The notes under the pieces: model-generated
Databases searched by the model: none
The model's input: only the letters and a program-made list of their open reading frames with translations
What the model was told of the DNA's origin: nothing
Translations under genes and position numbers: made by a program
Assembly: GCF_049800835.1 (NCBI RefSeq)
Contig: NZ_JBNAFU010000001.1
Span: forward strand, 186,001-250,000
Length of the DNA stretch: 64,000 bases
Direction of reading: 5' to 3'
DNA from: Dinoroseobacter sp049800835
GTDB taxonomy: Bacteria > Pseudomonadota > Alphaproteobacteria > Rhodobacterales > Rhodobacteraceae
Shown: piece by piece, positions 7,928 through 17,331 of the stretch
Layout of the letters: each line of letters starts with the position of its first letter
Position numbering within the stretch: the stretch's first letter is position 1

Positions 7928-10252
7928 TCAGAACTGGGTCGACAGGGTCAGGTCGAATGAGTTCGTGATATCGAAGTCTTCTTTCCGGATCGCCTCGCTG
8001 AAATTGAACCGCAGCGGTCCAAGCGCAGTTGTCCAGAACACCGAAATCCCGACCGAGGATCGCAGGATCAGGCTGTCATCCACCGGCACACCGTTGAAGC
8101 CATCCGTATCGTTCAAATCCCAGACAGACGCAGTATCCCAGAACACCCCGAAATCGATGCCGTACTCCTCTGGCAGGCCGAGCGGGAAGCGTGTTTCAAG
8201 ACGCAAGGAGACGTACTTGTTGCCGCCGAGCGCATCTTCGTTCGGCGCCGCCAGATCTCGCGGACCTACGCCGAAGGACGAAAAGCCACGCAAGCGGTTT
8301 GATCCCAGGAAGAACCGTGATGGGGTTCTGGGGCCATCCCCGCTGACACTGCTTAGCACACCGCCTTCGAGGATTCCGCGCAAGATAATATCCTCGCTCA
8401 GGAAGCTCCGCTCCCCGAGAATACTGGCCTCGGTCCGCACAAACGTGTTGTCGCCCCCGATACCTTCAAGGCTTTGGCCGAACCGCAGGCGCACCCCGGC
8501 TGTGGGATCAAGACCGCGTCCGCGGGTGTTGTAGGTGTAGGTATACCCGAGTTCGAAGCCCTCATCCGTCCCCTGCTCGCGCAGCAGGATCGGGGAGGAC
8601 TGGACCGGGTCGAGGTCCGAAAGTTCCGTGCTCGAATACCCGAATGTCGTGGCCAGGCGTCCGTTCTCGCTGACCGGGAACGACAGACCGAAATCAAGCC
8701 CCGCATCGCGGACATCGAAGTCACGGTTGGAACTGTCGGACTCGGTCACACCGAGGCTGGCGCTGAACGCGAGGTCGCGCTCCAGAAACGAGGGCTCGAT
8801 GAACCGGGCGGTCAGGGTCTGGTCGCCATCCGTGCCGTTCCAGTTCAAGGCCACCGTTTGGCCACGCCCGAGGAAGTTCCGTTCCACTAGGCTGATGAGC
8901 AGGCCGATGCCATCATCGACGGAGTAGCTGCCACCGAAATTCAGCGATCCCGTCGAACCTTCTTCGACATCCACATCGACGATCACGGTGTCATCTGTCG
9001 GACCCTGCCGGGTATCCACGTCGACGCTCTCGAAAAAACCAAGCGCTCGAATGCGGTCTGCCGACCTTTGAATTTCGCGCGGGTTGAACGGGTCACCTTC
9101 GACCGTGTCGAACTGGCGGCGGATGACACGGTCAAGCGTCGTAGCATTGCCTTCGATGTCGATGCGCTCGACGAACACGCGCGGGCTACGTTCAACGACA
9201 AATTCGACATCCAGCGTGCCTGCCCGATCATTCCGGGTCACACGCGGGGTAACACGGATGAAGTTCTCGCCATTCTCAAGCGCCACGCGCTCCATCCGCT
9301 CGATGTTGCGGTCCACGAGTTCCGGCGAATAGACCTCCCCGGCGTCGATATCGATCGCAGCGGCGTATTCCGCCACATCAATCGCCGCGAGTTCGGATGT
9401 GCCCGTGACCTCTCCGAACCGGAACTGCTGACCCTCGCGCACGTTGAACGTCAAGAATACCGCGTCACGTTCCTGGCTGAGTTGTGGCGCGACCGAGAGG
9501 ACCTGAAAATCAACATACCCGCGCGAGCGGTAGAAATCCGTCAGCAACTGGCGGTCGAACTCCACCCGGTCTTCAATGAACGTATCCGAGCGCACGAATT
9601 GCCGCAGAAACCCTGCTTGCTTGGTTGCCAGAACGCGGCGCAGACGTCGGTCTGAATACACTTGGTTGCCAACGAAGCTGATCCGTTCGTTTTCCACGAC
9701 ACGCGCTTCCGTGACCTCGAACACGAGGTCCACGCGATTGTCGCTCTGCCGGATGATCCGCGGCGTGACGGTCGCGGACATGCGCCCGGCCTGGCGGTAG
9801 GCGTCCGTGATGCTCTCGGCATCGGCGACGGCCTGTTCCGGGGTATAGACCTCACGCGATCCGCTTTCGACCAATTGCAACAGCAACTCGTCGTCAAGGC
9901 TGCGGTTCCCTTCGATGTTTACCCGGTTGATTGTCGGGAACTCGCGCACGTTGATTTGCAACGTATTGCCACGCGGCAGCACCTCAACCTCTTCGAACAG
10001 ACCGGAGGCCTGGATCCGCTGAAACGCGTCATTGAGCTGGCCGGCCGAAACCGGCTGATCGCGCGGGATCTGCGCAAAACTCAACACTGTCGCGGCATCG
10101 ATCCGCAGGTTGCCGTTCACTTCCACCTGGGAAAAGCGGAAATCCTGCGCCAGCGCCATATCTGGCTGGCTCGCAAGCATCAAACCGCTAAGTATTGTGA
10201 CACTGACGATGTGCGCCGCTTTGCGCCAACCGTAATAAGCCCGCCTGCCCAT
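7928..10252 (-). CDS. bamA: Outer-membrane protein assembly factor BamA
   Basis: BamA is the central beta-barrel insertase of the outer membrane. The 774-residue product has a signal peptide (1-36, ending MALAQ), five POTRA repeats (about 37-380) and a 16-strand barrel. The barrel shows FFLGSNRLRGF, matching the conserved loop-6 VRGF/Y region, and the terminal strand TNSFDLTLSTQF with C-terminal phenylalanine. The ATG at 10252 was chosen because it places the signal peptide at the N-terminus; an in-frame codon at 10336 would add 28 residues. Neighbours rseP upstream and skp downstream are the usual partners. Confidence 0.96.
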   Translation of the reverse strand: MGRRAYYGWRKAAHIVSVTILSGLMLASQPDMALAQDFRFSQVEVNGNLRIDAATVLSFAQIPRDQPVSAGQLNDAFQRIQASGLFEEVEVLPRGNTLQINVREFPTINRVNIEGNRSLDDELLLQLVESGSREVYTPEQAVADAESITDAYRQAGRMSATVTPRIIRQSDNRVDLVFEVTEARVVENERISFVGNQVYSDRRLRRVLATKQAGFLRQFVRSDTFIEDRVEFDRQLLTDFYRSRGYVDFQVLSVAPQLSQERDAVFLTFNVREGQQFRFGEVTGTSELAAIDVAEYAAAIDIDAGEVYSPELVDRNIERMERVALENGENFIRVTPRVTRNDRAGTLDVEFVVERSPRVFVERIDIEGNATTLDRVIRRQFDTVEGDPFNPREIQRSADRIRALGFFESVDVDTRQGPTDDTVIVDVDVEEGSTGSLNFGGSYSVDDGIGLLISLVERNFLGRGQTVALNWNGTDGDQTLTARFIEPSFLERDLAFSASLGVTESDSSNRDFDVRDAGLDFGLSFPVSENGRLATTFGYSSTELSDLDPVQSSPILLREQGTDEGFELGYTYTYNTRGRGLDPTAGVRLRFGQSLEGIGGDNTFVRTEASILGERSFLSEDIILRGILEGGVLSSVSGDGPRTPSRFFLGSNRLRGFSSFGVGPRDLAAPNEDALGGNKYVSLRLETRFPLGLPEEYGIDFGVFWDTASVWDLNDTDGFNGVPVDDSLILRSSVGISVFWTTALGPLRFNFSEAIRKEDFDITNSFDLTLSTQF

Positions 10253-10396
10253 AGAATCTGCCCCGGTATTTTGCCTGTGATTTTCCCTACCGAGAATGGG
10301 GTCGGTTGTCAAAAAACTGATGGTCCGCGCGGACAAAAACGGCGGGCTGGAATTGATGCAGGTTTCTTGAATAAGTGCCGGTACGACCGCGCTGCG

Positions 10397-10537
10397 CTAC
10401 CCGGCCTGAAGAAGAATGGTTGCCACTGCGACGGCAGCGCTCACGGCACCACTGATTGCGACAGCCACAAGAAAGCTATCGCCAAAGACGCCAAGAAACG
10501 TCCGCAAGCCTCTCCAGCTGTTCTGTACCAGTTCCAT
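10397..10537 (-). CDS. 46-aa predicted membrane peptide between rseP and bamA
   Basis: This reading frame encodes a 46-residue peptide starting MELVQNSWRGLRTFLG. It contains one hydrophobic, alanine/valine-rich helix (about residues 20-43) that could span the inner membrane. A full GGAGGT ribosome-binding site lies 4 bases before the ATG, the strongest such signal in this gene block. The gap between rseP and bamA is otherwise unused. I do not recognise a family. It may be a small membrane protein of the envelope operon or a chance frame; the initiation signal favours the former. Confidence 0.5.
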   Translation of the reverse strand: MELVQNSWRGLRTFLGVFGDSFLVAVAISGAVSAAVAVATILLQAG

Positions 10538-10657
10538 CGTGACCTCCGTAACTTCTCCGGTGGTCTAGACAGAAATTGAGGCACGAATTGGGCAGCATTG
10601 CGGTCGTTTGCGACACAAAGCTCAGATCCGCTGCCCTTTGATCCCGCATCGACTGGT

Positions 10658-11995
10658 TCAGGGGCAGAAAATGTCGTTGGTCAGCGCAAAAACCATCAGG
10701 CTCAGGAGCAGGGTCAGGCCGGCTGTCATCATCACCCGCAAGGCGCGATCACTTGGTGGACGCCCGGCAACGGCTTCGTAGGCGTGAAAGACAAGATGCC
10801 CGCCGTCGAGCACCGGGATGGGAAACAGGTTCAACAGCCCTACAGCTGTGGACAGCACCGCAATGAACCAGATGAACTGATCCAGTCCTTGCGACGCGAC
10901 CGCGCCCGAGGTTTCGGCGATCCCGATCGGGCCAGAGATATTGCAGGTGCTGATCGCGCCGGTGATCATGTGCCACAGGCCCGACAGCGAGGACTGGATG
11001 ATGAACCCGGTCTGCTCCACGCCCTGGCCGATTGCGGCCAGCGGACCGGGGGTGACAGTTTCGGGCTCAAAGAACATCCCGCCCGTTATCCCGATCAGCC
11101 AGCGCGTTTCGAACCCACCCTCGGGCAACGGCAGATCAACCCTGCGCGGGGCAAGCGTGATCGGCAATTCCGCCCCATCCCGCCAGACGGTCAGATCGAG
11201 TGATGCGCCCTCCGACGCGGTCACCGCATCGCGCAATTCCTCGAACGCAGCAATCGGCGTGCCGTCTATAGCGGTGATGACATCGCCGATCTCGAAGCCC
11301 GCATCCATCGCAGCCGAGCGCGGCTGCACGCCTGCAACCAGCGGCGGCATCAGGAAGGGACCGTCAACAACGGTTTCCTGCCCCGCCCTGTCCACCGTGT
11401 AGCTCAGCATCGCCACACGCGGCAGAGTTTCGCGCGCGGCATTGATCGCTTCGTAATCCGGGGTTGGCGTGCCTTCGATAGCGAGGATGACATCACCGGT
11501 TTGAAGCTCGTTCACCTCTGCGGGCAGGTCAGCCAGCGCCCCGACCGTCGGGCGTTCGGTCGCGGTGCCCTGCACAAGGATCATCGCGCCGAACACGACG
11601 ATCGACAGGATAAAGTTGAACACGGGGCCGGCGGCTACAGTTGCGGCTCGTTTCCACAGCTTTGCGCCGTGCATCGTACGTGCGCGATCTGCCTCGGACA
11701 TCGCAGACATGCCTTCGCCATCCTTGCCGCTCGCGGCATCCGCATCGCCGAGAAACTTGACGAATCCGCCGAACGGCAAGGCCGCGATCTGCCACTGCGT
11801 GCCGCGTTTGTCCGTCCGCTTGTACAGGATCGGACCGAAGCCGAGGGAGAAGACCTCAGCGTGGATGCCGCACCAGCGCCCGACGATGTAATGCCCGTAT
11901 TCATGGATCGCGACGATCACGCTCAATGCGACAACGAAGGCAATAAGCGTCCAGAGAAGACCGCCAAATGTCGGGATCAGGCCGAATAGTTCCAA
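10658..11995 (-). CDS. rseP: RIP zinc metalloprotease RseP (site-2 protease)
   Basis: RseP cleaves transmembrane anti-sigma factors and leftover signal peptides within the inner membrane. The 445-residue product has the metal site HEYGH (31-35) in the first membrane helix. Two PDZ domains follow (about 125-320), then the second metal motif NLFPIPVLDGGHL near residue 400. The start is TTG at 11995, 6 bases after a GAGAGGG ribosome-binding site; a nearby ATG at 12000 is out of frame and gives only a few codons. It follows dxr by 33 bp. Confidence 0.96.
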   Translation of the reverse strand: MELFGLIPTFGGLLWTLIAFVVALSVIVAIHEYGHYIVGRWCGIHAEVFSLGFGPILYKRTDKRGTQWQIAALPFGGFVKFLGDADAASGKDGEGMSAMSEADRARTMHGAKLWKRAATVAAGPVFNFILSIVVFGAMILVQGTATERPTVGALADLPAEVNELQTGDVILAIEGTPTPDYEAINAARETLPRVAMLSYTVDRAGQETVVDGPFLMPPLVAGVQPRSAAMDAGFEIGDVITAIDGTPIAAFEELRDAVTASEGASLDLTVWRDGAELPITLAPRRVDLPLPEGGFETRWLIGITGGMFFEPETVTPGPLAAIGQGVEQTGFIIQSSLSGLWHMITGAISTCNISGPIGIAETSGAVASQGLDQFIWFIAVLSTAVGLLNLFPIPVLDGGHLVFHAYEAVAGRPPSDRALRVMMTAGLTLLLSLMVFALTNDIFCP

Positions 11996-12028
11996 AGCAT
12001 ACCCTCTCGCCCGCTCGGGCGCGTTACC

Positions 12029-13204
12029 TCAACCGGCGCGGTCCATCGCGTGCGCGCGCGCCATGTTCCTTGCGAGATGGTCCACATTTGCGACGCAATC
12101 AAGGCTTTCAGGCGGAATTGACAAGGACATCTCGCGATCCACGCCCTCAAGTGTCGCCTCAACCACATCGGCCATGTCCAGAAACCCGATCTGGCCGGCA
12201 ATGAAGGCATCCAACGCAGCCTCCTTGGCGGCATTGAACACCGCGCCTGCCCGCCCCCCGGTGGCCATGACCTCGCGCGCGAGGCGCAGCGCCGGGAAGC
12301 GCGCCTCGTCCGGGTGCTCGAAACTCAGTGTGCCAATGGCGGCAAGGTCCAGCCGTGCGACCGGCAGATCCCGCCGTTCGGGCCAATGCAGCGCATAGCC
12401 GATGGCGTGGCGCATGTCCGGCGCGCCCAGATGCGCCATCAACGCGCCGTCCTTGAACCCCACCAACGCATGAACGATCGACCCCGGGTGAACCACAGCC
12501 TCGATCCGATCCGGCTCAATCCCGAAGAATTCTCGTGTTTCAATCAGTTCCAACGCCTTGTTGAACATGGATGCGCTGTCGATCGAGATACGCTGCCCCA
12601 TATCCCAGTTCGGATGCGCCACGGCTTCTGCGAGCGTCGCCTTTGCGATCGCCTCCAACGGCCAATCCCGGAACGGCCCGCCCGACGCAGTGATCACGAT
12701 GCGCTCAACCGCGCTGATGTCTTCACCCGCAAGTGCTTGAAAAACAGCAGAATGTTCGCTGTCGACCGGCAGTATTCGCGCGGCATTGCGTGCCGCTTCG
12801 GCCATCAGCAAGGGACCGGCTGTCACCAGGCTTTCCTTGTTGGCGAGCGCGAGGGTGCCGCCGTGGCGCAGCGTGGCAAAGCCGGGATACAGCCCCGCAG
12901 CACCGACAATCGCACTCATCACCCAGTCGGCGGGCCGGTCGGCGGCATCACAAAGCGCCTGCGCGCCTGCGGCCGTCTCGGTCCGTGTGCCGGTCAACGC
13001 GGCACGTAAGTCTTCCAGCCGGTCCTCATAGGCAGTGATCGCAACGTCGGCGTCCAATGCGCGGGCCTGTTCCGACAGCAGCGCGATGTTCGCACCACCG
13101 GTCAGAGCAACAACATCGTACGCCTCCGGATCGCGCGCGATCAGGTCCACCGTATTTTGCCCGATGGACCCTGTTGAGCCGAAAATGGAGATGCGCCGCG
13201 TCAT
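12029..13204 (-). CDS. dxr: 1-deoxy-D-xylulose 5-phosphate reductoisomerase
   Basis: Dxr makes 2-C-methyl-D-erythritol 4-phosphate, the committed step of the non-mevalonate isoprenoid pathway, using NADPH and a divalent metal. The 391-residue protein has the nucleotide motif GSTGSIG (9-15), ITASGGPFRDW and the metal/substrate motif PNWDMGQRISIDSASMFNK. The ATG at 13204 lies just downstream of the cdsA stop; upstream codons belong to cdsA sequence. Its product feeds UppS, encoded three genes upstream in the operon. Confidence 0.97.
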   Translation of the reverse strand: MTRRISIFGSTGSIGQNTVDLIARDPEAYDVVALTGGANIALLSEQARALDADVAITAYEDRLEDLRAALTGTRTETAAGAQALCDAADRPADWVMSAIVGAAGLYPGFATLRHGGTLALANKESLVTAGPLLMAEAARNAARILPVDSEHSAVFQALAGEDISAVERIVITASGGPFRDWPLEAIAKATLAEAVAHPNWDMGQRISIDSASMFNKALELIETREFFGIEPDRIEAVVHPGSIVHALVGFKDGALMAHLGAPDMRHAIGYALHWPERRDLPVARLDLAAIGTLSFEHPDEARFPALRLAREVMATGGRAGAVFNAAKEAALDAFIAGQIGFLDMADVVEATLEGVDREMSLSIPPESLDCVANVDHLARNMARAHAMDRAG

Positions 13205-13229
13205 GAGAGCCGTTGTGACAGAACCAGTG

Positions 13230-14021
13230 TCACAGGGGAAGCGGCGGAAAGTCGATGATCTGCTCCACCAGCAGCAAAAGCACTGATGCGCCGAGCATGC
13301 CGTCAAATCGGTCCAACAGGCCCCCGTGGCCGGGGATCAGGCTGGAACTGTCCTTGACCCCTGCCCTTCGTTTCACCGCGCTCTCGGACACGTCGCCCAT
13401 CTGGGACGCCATCGACAACGCGATGGAAATACCGATCAATTCCGATCCGGCAACCGTGTTGGCCATGAAAATCCAGCCCACGATGGCGGCAGCGATCCAG
13501 CCCGCAACCGTTCCGGACCATGTCTTCTTGGGGCTGACCTTGGGCCAGAACTTCGGCCCTCCGATCACGCGGCCCGCGAAGTAGCCGAAAACATCTGTCG
13601 CCACGACCACAAGCGCGAGCCAGAGCATCCAGACGAAACCGAAATCCTCGCGCAGCACCCAAAGTCCCAGCCCGGCGACCCCTATCAGGGCCGAGTAGAC
13701 TGCGAAGACGCGTCTTTGCTGATCAAATCGACCCAAACCAATCATGCCCGGCATGAGGAGCAGTGGCAGCGCAAACCCGATGGGAATCACGCAAGACGCT
13801 GCGACCGCCCCGCCAGCGATCGCCGCAAGCATCAGGGCCCCTTGCGCGTCCTCGGGTGCGCACATTCGGGCCAGTTCCCACACCATCAGAGCTACAATCA
13901 CCGCAATCAGGGCAAGGAACGGATAGCCCCCCAACCAAACGCCGCCCAGACCGACCACCAACATCGCCAGCCCCGAACCCAGACGGGTTGCAAGGTCTTC
14001 GAAGCTGCCGGATTTGGTCAT
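13230..14021 (-). CDS. cdsA: Phosphatidate cytidylyltransferase (CDP-diglyceride synthase)
   Basis: CdsA activates phosphatidic acid with CTP to CDP-diacylglycerol, the precursor of all membrane phospholipids. The 263-residue product is mostly hydrophobic, with about seven membrane segments. It carries the family signature near residues 190-235 (SQMGDVSESAVKRRAGVKD followed by IPGHGGLLDRFDGM). It lies 19 bp after uppS in the usual uppS-cdsA-dxr order. Confidence 0.96.
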   Translation of the reverse strand: MTKSGSFEDLATRLGSGLAMLVVGLGGVWLGGYPFLALIAVIVALMVWELARMCAPEDAQGALMLAAIAGGAVAASCVIPIGFALPLLLMPGMIGLGRFDQQRRVFAVYSALIGVAGLGLWVLREDFGFVWMLWLALVVVATDVFGYFAGRVIGGPKFWPKVSPKKTWSGTVAGWIAAAIVGWIFMANTVAGSELIGISIALSMASQMGDVSESAVKRRAGVKDSSSLIPGHGGLLDRFDGMLGASVLLLLVEQIIDFPPLPL

Positions 14022-14039
14022 CGTGGTCCTGTGTCCGGC

Positions 14040-14777
14040 TTACGACACGGCGCCGTAGCGCCGCTCTCGCACGCCGTAGCGTCCGACGACATCCGCGAAA
14101 ATCTCGGGTGTGAAGTCCGGCCACAGCGTGTCGATGAACTCGTATTCCGAGTACGCCGATTGCCAGAGAAGGAAGTTGGAAATCCGGGCCTCGCCACTGG
14201 TGCGGATGACCAGATCGGGGTCAGGCAGCACGCAGGTGTCAAGAAACCCTGCCAATGTGGTCTCGTCCACCGTTTCGGGGTCGATCCGGCCAGCCGAGAC
14301 GTCCTGCGCCAAGCGCTTCGTGGCGCGCGCCACCTCGTCGCGACCGCCATAGTTCAGCGCAATGGTCAGGTTCACGCGCGTGTTCTGGTCGGTCATCTTC
14401 TCGACATCGTCCATCAACTCGCGCAATTTCTCATCAAGACGCAGCCGGTCACCGATAAACCGCACCCGAACGCCTTCGCGCATGAAATTCTGCATCTCCT
14501 TGGAGATGTAGCGCCGGAAGAGCCCCATAAGTCCGGCGACTTCCGTCTGGGTGCGTTTCCAGTTCTCTGTTGAGAACGCAAAGATCGTCAGGTACTCGAC
14601 ACCGAGGGTTGGGCAAGCTTCTACGATCGCACGCACACGGCGTGCGCCTGCCTGGTGGCCAATCAAACGCGGTTTGCCACGCATCTGCGCCCACCTGCCG
14701 TTGCCGTCCATTATGATGGCGACATGCCGGGGGCTCCCGCCCGGCACCGAGGTTTTAATGTCTTTTGCCTGATCCAT
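14040..14777 (-). CDS. uppS: Isoprenyl (undecaprenyl) diphosphate synthase
   Basis: UppS condenses isopentenyl units in cis onto farnesyl diphosphate to make the lipid carrier for peptidoglycan and polysaccharide synthesis. The 245-residue protein has the catalytic motif IMDGNGRWA (D24), FSTENWKR, and the C-terminal substrate motif DLVIRTSGEARISNFLLWQSAYSE. The ATG at 14777 is preferred over a GTG at 14804 because the extension is not conserved, although its ribosome-binding site is weak. Confidence 0.96.
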   Translation of the reverse strand: MDQAKDIKTSVPGGSPRHVAIIMDGNGRWAQMRGKPRLIGHQAGARRVRAIVEACPTLGVEYLTIFAFSTENWKRTQTEVAGLMGLFRRYISKEMQNFMREGVRVRFIGDRLRLDEKLRELMDDVEKMTDQNTRVNLTIALNYGGRDEVARATKRLAQDVSAGRIDPETVDETTLAGFLDTCVLPDPDLVIRTSGEARISNFLLWQSAYSEYEFIDTLWPDFTPEIFADVVGRYGVRERRYGAVS

Positions 14778-14834
14778 GGCTCTGTCTCGCTTCTCGCCCC
14801 CCACAGGTGAAAATTCCTCCAGTGAACGTCTTTG

Positions 14835-15398
14835 TCAGACCTGCATGATTTCCTCTTGCTTGGTCTCAAGCGCTGCATCGACCTTGGCAATATAAGCGTC
14901 GGTCAGTTGCTGTACCTCTTCGGTCCAGAGCTTGTGGTCGTCCTCGCTCATGCCTTCGGCCTTGAGCTTCTTCAGTTGGTCCATGCCATCCCTGCGTACG
15001 TTTCGCACAGCGACGCGCGCGCCCTCGGCATAAGTGCCCGCCACTTTCGTCAATTCGCGGCGGCGTTCCTCGTTCAGTTCCGGGATCGGCAGCATGATAA
15101 TGGTGCCGTTCAGTTGAGGGTTAATCCCCAAGCCACTTTCACGAATGGCCTTTTCGACTTTGCCGACAAGCGATTTATCCCACACGTTGATCGTCACCAT
15201 CCGTGGTTCCGGCACGTTCACCGTGCCCACCTGATTGATCGGCGTCATCGTGCCGTAAGCGTCCACATTGATCGGTTCCAGCATCGACGCTGATGCCCGA
15301 CCTGTCCGCAGTGACGCAAATTCCGTCCGTAGAGAGGATAGCGCACCGTCCATGCGGCGCTCAAGGTCATCGGTGTCGATCTCGAACTCGTCAGCCAT
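14835..15398 (-). CDS. frr: Ribosome recycling factor
   Basis: RRF splits post-termination ribosomes together with EF-G. The 187-residue length is typical. The product shows the N-terminal LRTGRAS motif, the PLPE-like segment LPIPELNEERRRELTKVAGTYAE and the C-terminal long helix KVDAALETKQEEIMQV. It sits between pyrH and uppS, the standard order. Confidence 0.97.
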   Translation of the reverse strand: MADEFEIDTDDLERRMDGALSSLRTEFASLRTGRASASMLEPINVDAYGTMTPINQVGTVNVPEPRMVTINVWDKSLVGKVEKAIRESGLGINPQLNGTIIMLPIPELNEERRRELTKVAGTYAEGARVAVRNVRRDGMDQLKKLKAEGMSEDDHKLWTEEVQQLTDAYIAKVDAALETKQEEIMQV

Positions 15399-15530
15399 AT
15401 CTTGCTCGCTTCGTCTTTATTGTCGTCCCAAGGCTGCGTGCCCCGGTCTTTGGCGCTAGTTACACCCATTACCTGCGCATTGTATAGGTTTCGATAACGG
15501 CAGGTTTAAGGCTGTGCACGGACGTTGCTG

Positions 15531-16280
15531 TCAGGTCTCGGTCACGGTCGTGTAGGTCCCGTCGCCTGCCAGAATGCCCCGGAATCCCCCTGGCTCATCA
15601 AGCGAAAAGACGATGATCGGCAGGTTGTTGTCGCGCGCCAGCGCGATGGCAGAGGCATCCATCACCCCAAGATGCTGCGCGAGGCACTCGTCATAGGAAA
15701 TCGTCTCATACCGCTTGGCGTCGTCGTGCTTGACCGGGTCCTTGTCATAGACGCCATCGACCTTTGTTCCCTTGAAAATAGCCTGACAGGACATCTCAGA
15801 CGCGCGCAAGGTCGCCGCTGTATCCGTGGTGAAATACGGGTTTCCCGTGCCGGCCGCAAAGATGCAGACGCGGCCCTTTTCAAGGTGCCGAACGGCGCGG
15901 CGCCGGATGTAGGGTTCGCATACCTGATCCATCGGGATTGCGCTGACCACACGTGTATGCACACCCAGGCCCTCCAGCGCGGCCTGCATTCCGAGAGCAT
16001 TCATCACGGTGGCGAGCATGCCCATGTAATCGGCGGTTGTCCGCTCCATCCCCTGCGCGGAGCCTTGCAAGCCCCGAAAAATGTTGCCGCCGCCGATCAC
16101 CATGCAAATCTGGACCCCCAGATCGTGCACTGATTTTACCTCGCGCGCGATCCGTTCCACCGTGGGAGGATGCAATCCGAAGCCTTGCGGCCCCATCAAC
16201 GCCTCGCCCGAGATCTTCAAAAGAACGCGGTTGTACTTGACCGGAGCATCATCGCCGGTTGGGGTGCCTGCATCGCTCAT
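15531..16280 (-). CDS. pyrH: Uridylate kinase
   Basis: PyrH phosphorylates UMP to UDP and acts as a hexamer controlled by GTP and UTP. The 249-residue product has the N-terminal kinase motif RVLLKISGEALMG, IGGGNIFRG, the FAAGTGNPYFTTDTAA motif and KVDGVYDKDP. The ATG at 16280 was chosen because the family starts shortly before the YNRVLLKISGE segment; the open frame extends to 16337 without conserved residues. It heads the long minus-strand envelope block and is divergent from miaA. No tsf or rpsB, its common neighbours, lies upstream. Confidence 0.96.
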   Translation of the reverse strand: MSDAGTPTGDDAPVKYNRVLLKISGEALMGPQGFGLHPPTVERIAREVKSVHDLGVQICMVIGGGNIFRGLQGSAQGMERTTADYMGMLATVMNALGMQAALEGLGVHTRVVSAIPMDQVCEPYIRRRAVRHLEKGRVCIFAAGTGNPYFTTDTAATLRASEMSCQAIFKGTKVDGVYDKDPVKHDDAKRYETISYDECLAQHLGVMDASAIALARDNNLPIIVFSLDEPGGFRGILAGDGTYTTVTET

Positions 16281-16411
16281 CTCGGTGACCTTCCGTCTTG
16301 TCCCTGTCTCTTGCCGGGCGCAAAGTGCGCCGAACACGCGCCGGGATCAACGGCCAATGCATTCTCGCCCCCCGAACCAACGGCATGGGCCCGCTCTGAA
16401 ACGCCACACCC

Positions 16412-17299
16412 ATGTTTGACCCGTTCAAAATTCCACCCAACCAGACGGTTCTGATTGCCGGGCCGACAGCCTCCGGGAAATCTGCGCTCGCGCTGAGGAT
16501 CGCAGAAGCTTGCGGGGGCGTGATCGTGAACGCGGATGCGCTTCAGGTCTACGCGTGCTGGAACATCCTGAGCGCGCGTCCCGACACTGATGAGCTCAGC
16601 CGCGCGCCACACGCGCTCTATGGGCATGCCCCGTGCACGCCGGCGTACTCCGTCGGCGACTGGCTGCGCGACGTCAAGGCACTAACAGAGCTAGGTGACA
16701 GGCTGATTATCGTCGGTGGAACAGGGCTTTATCTGTCCAGCCTCACCGAAGGTCTGAGCGATGTTCCCGAGATACCGCGCACGATCCGCGCGCGCGCGGA
16801 TACGCTGCGAGAACAGGATTTCCCCGGTATGCGGGCCCAACTGAAGAGCCGCGACCCGGTGCTGGCGAACCGGATCGACCTGGAAAATCCGATGAGGGTT
16901 CAGCGCGGATGGGAAGTGTTCGAGGCCACGGGGCGTCCCCTCTCGGACTGGCAGGCCACAAAACCTGCACCCCTTGTTGCACTCGGATCTGCGGCGGCGA
17001 TTGTTCTTGAGGCCCCCAAGGACTGGTTGACCCCACGGATCGATCGCCGTTTCGAAGCCATGATGACCAAGGGCGCTTTGGAAGAAGTGCGCGCCAATGC
17101 GGCCCATTGGCAGGACGGAGCACCGTGGACTCGCGCCATTGGAGCCGTGGAACTGCTGTCGCATCTGCGTGGGGAGGTGCCGCTTGAGCAGGCTGTCTTA
17201 CGGGCCCAGATTGCGACGCGTCAGTTCGCCAAACGTCAGAGGACATGGTTTAAGGCGCGCATGAGCAACTGGACGCGTATCTTTGCGCAGGACCTCTAG
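16412..17299 (+). CDS. miaA: tRNA dimethylallyltransferase
   Basis: MiaA adds a dimethylallyl group to A37 of tRNAs reading U-starting codons. The 295-residue product has the P-loop GPTASGKS (about 17-24), the DALQVY motif (DSxQVY in most homologues), the IIVGGTGLYL motif and the terminal RQFAKRQRTWF motif. It uses dimethylallyl diphosphate from the pathway that includes dxr. It is divergent from pyrH across a 131-bp gap in which no clear promoter was recognised. Confidence 0.96.
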   Translation: MFDPFKIPPNQTVLIAGPTASGKSALALRIAEACGGVIVNADALQVYACWNILSARPDTDELSRAPHALYGHAPCTPAYSVGDWLRDVKALTELGDRLIIVGGTGLYLSSLTEGLSDVPEIPRTIRARADTLREQDFPGMRAQLKSRDPVLANRIDLENPMRVQRGWEVFEATGRPLSDWQATKPAPLVALGSAAAIVLEAPKDWLTPRIDRRFEAMMTKGALEEVRANAAHWQDGAPWTRAIGAVELLSHLRGEVPLEQAVLRAQIATRQFAKRQRTWFKARMSNWTRIFAQDL

Positions 17300-17331
17300 G
17301 CGCGGGTCCGTGCAGGCGTTAACCTTTCTGC

